NCBI GenBank assembly: GCA_030832825.1
Contig: JAURIJ010000017.1
Location: forward strand, 1 to 51,669
DNA from: Gammaproteobacteria bacterium
GTDB taxonomy: Bacteria; Pseudomonadota; Gammaproteobacteria; Pseudomonadales; Pseudohongiellaceae
Direction of reading: 5' to 3'
Length of the DNA: 51,669 nt
Shown here: positions 51,621 through 51,669 of the stretch, piece after piece
How positions within the stretch are numbered: the first letter of the stretch is position 1
How the letters are laid out: each line of letters starts with the position of its first letter
Translations under genes and position numbers: made by a program
Notes under the pieces: generated by a model
Database searches by the model: none
What the model was told of the DNA's origin: nothing
What the model saw: only the letters and a program-made list of their open reading frames with translations

Positions 51621-51635
51621 TGCCGCGAGTCCCGT

Positions 51636-51669
51636 TTAGAAACGAGCGTCCAGGCGTACTGCGTAGGTG
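51636..51669 (-). CDS. C-terminal end of a probable outer membrane beta-barrel protein (start outside window)
   Basis: Only ten codons are visible: TYAVRLDARF and a TAA stop. A final Phe after alternating hydrophobic residues is the usual insertion signal of porins and TonB-dependent receptors, and a hairpin follows. Tentative because so little is visible. Confidence 0.35.
   Translation of the reverse strand, partial: TYAVRLDARF

Overview
The window comes from a polarly flagellated, S-layer- or RTX-producing Gram-negative proteobacterium, gamma or beta class (inference). Evidence: sigma-54 and sigma-28 type flagellar promoters, FleQ/FleR-type enhancer-binding proteins, a PrtD/HlyD/TolC type I secretion system and a Wzm/Wzt polysaccharide exporter. 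GC is high by eye. Species cannot be named from what is seen.

1-21110, flagellar block. It starts with the tail of a LysM/FimV-like gene, then an accessory fliK-like/flhX pair (+) meeting fliS (-) tail to tail. fliS and flagellin fliC diverge from a region with two sigma-28-like promoters. flaG follows, then two sigma-54 activators that lack receiver domains, the second behind a very good -24/-12 promoter. After these come fliE-F-G-H-I-J, a second -24/-12 promoter, fliK-L-M-N-O-P-Q-R, flhB and an unrecognised HTH-containing gene. Most junctions overlap by ATGA. fliD, flhA, flhF and fliA are not in the window.

21172-37355, a secretion and surface-layer island. On the minus strand, reading leftwards: a Crp-family regulator, a PrtD-like ABC exporter, an HlyD-like adaptor, a TolC-like channel, then Wzm and Wzt. 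On the plus strand: a secreted FecR-domain protein, a CHASE2 class III nucleotide cyclase, a TPR/beta-barrel outer membrane protein and a 1180-residue RTX/S-layer-like protein. Two CRP-type sites (TGTGA-N6-TCACA) lie before the fecR operon and before the S-layer gene. Each is followed at exactly the same distance by a -10-like hexamer, placing it at -41.5 as in class II CRP promoters. The inferred circuit is: envelope signal to CHASE2 cyclase to Crp-family protein to secretion and surface-layer genes. This is the most exciting system in the window.

37441-43740, a small integrative, satellite-like element: repeats and inverted repeats, a primase-polymerase/helicase, an HGG-motif phage protein, a HigB/HigA-type toxin-antitoxin pair, a tyrosine integrase and an XRE regulator. 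No structural phage genes are seen.

43784-51669. A second large RTX protein begins abruptly at the element edge and lacks the N-terminal domain of the first; it looks 5'-truncated. A terminator, a methyltransferase, a glycosyltransferase and a broken glycosyltransferase start follow. Then come a decayed IS3-type OrfA and the last codons of a probable outer-membrane barrel gene on the minus strand.
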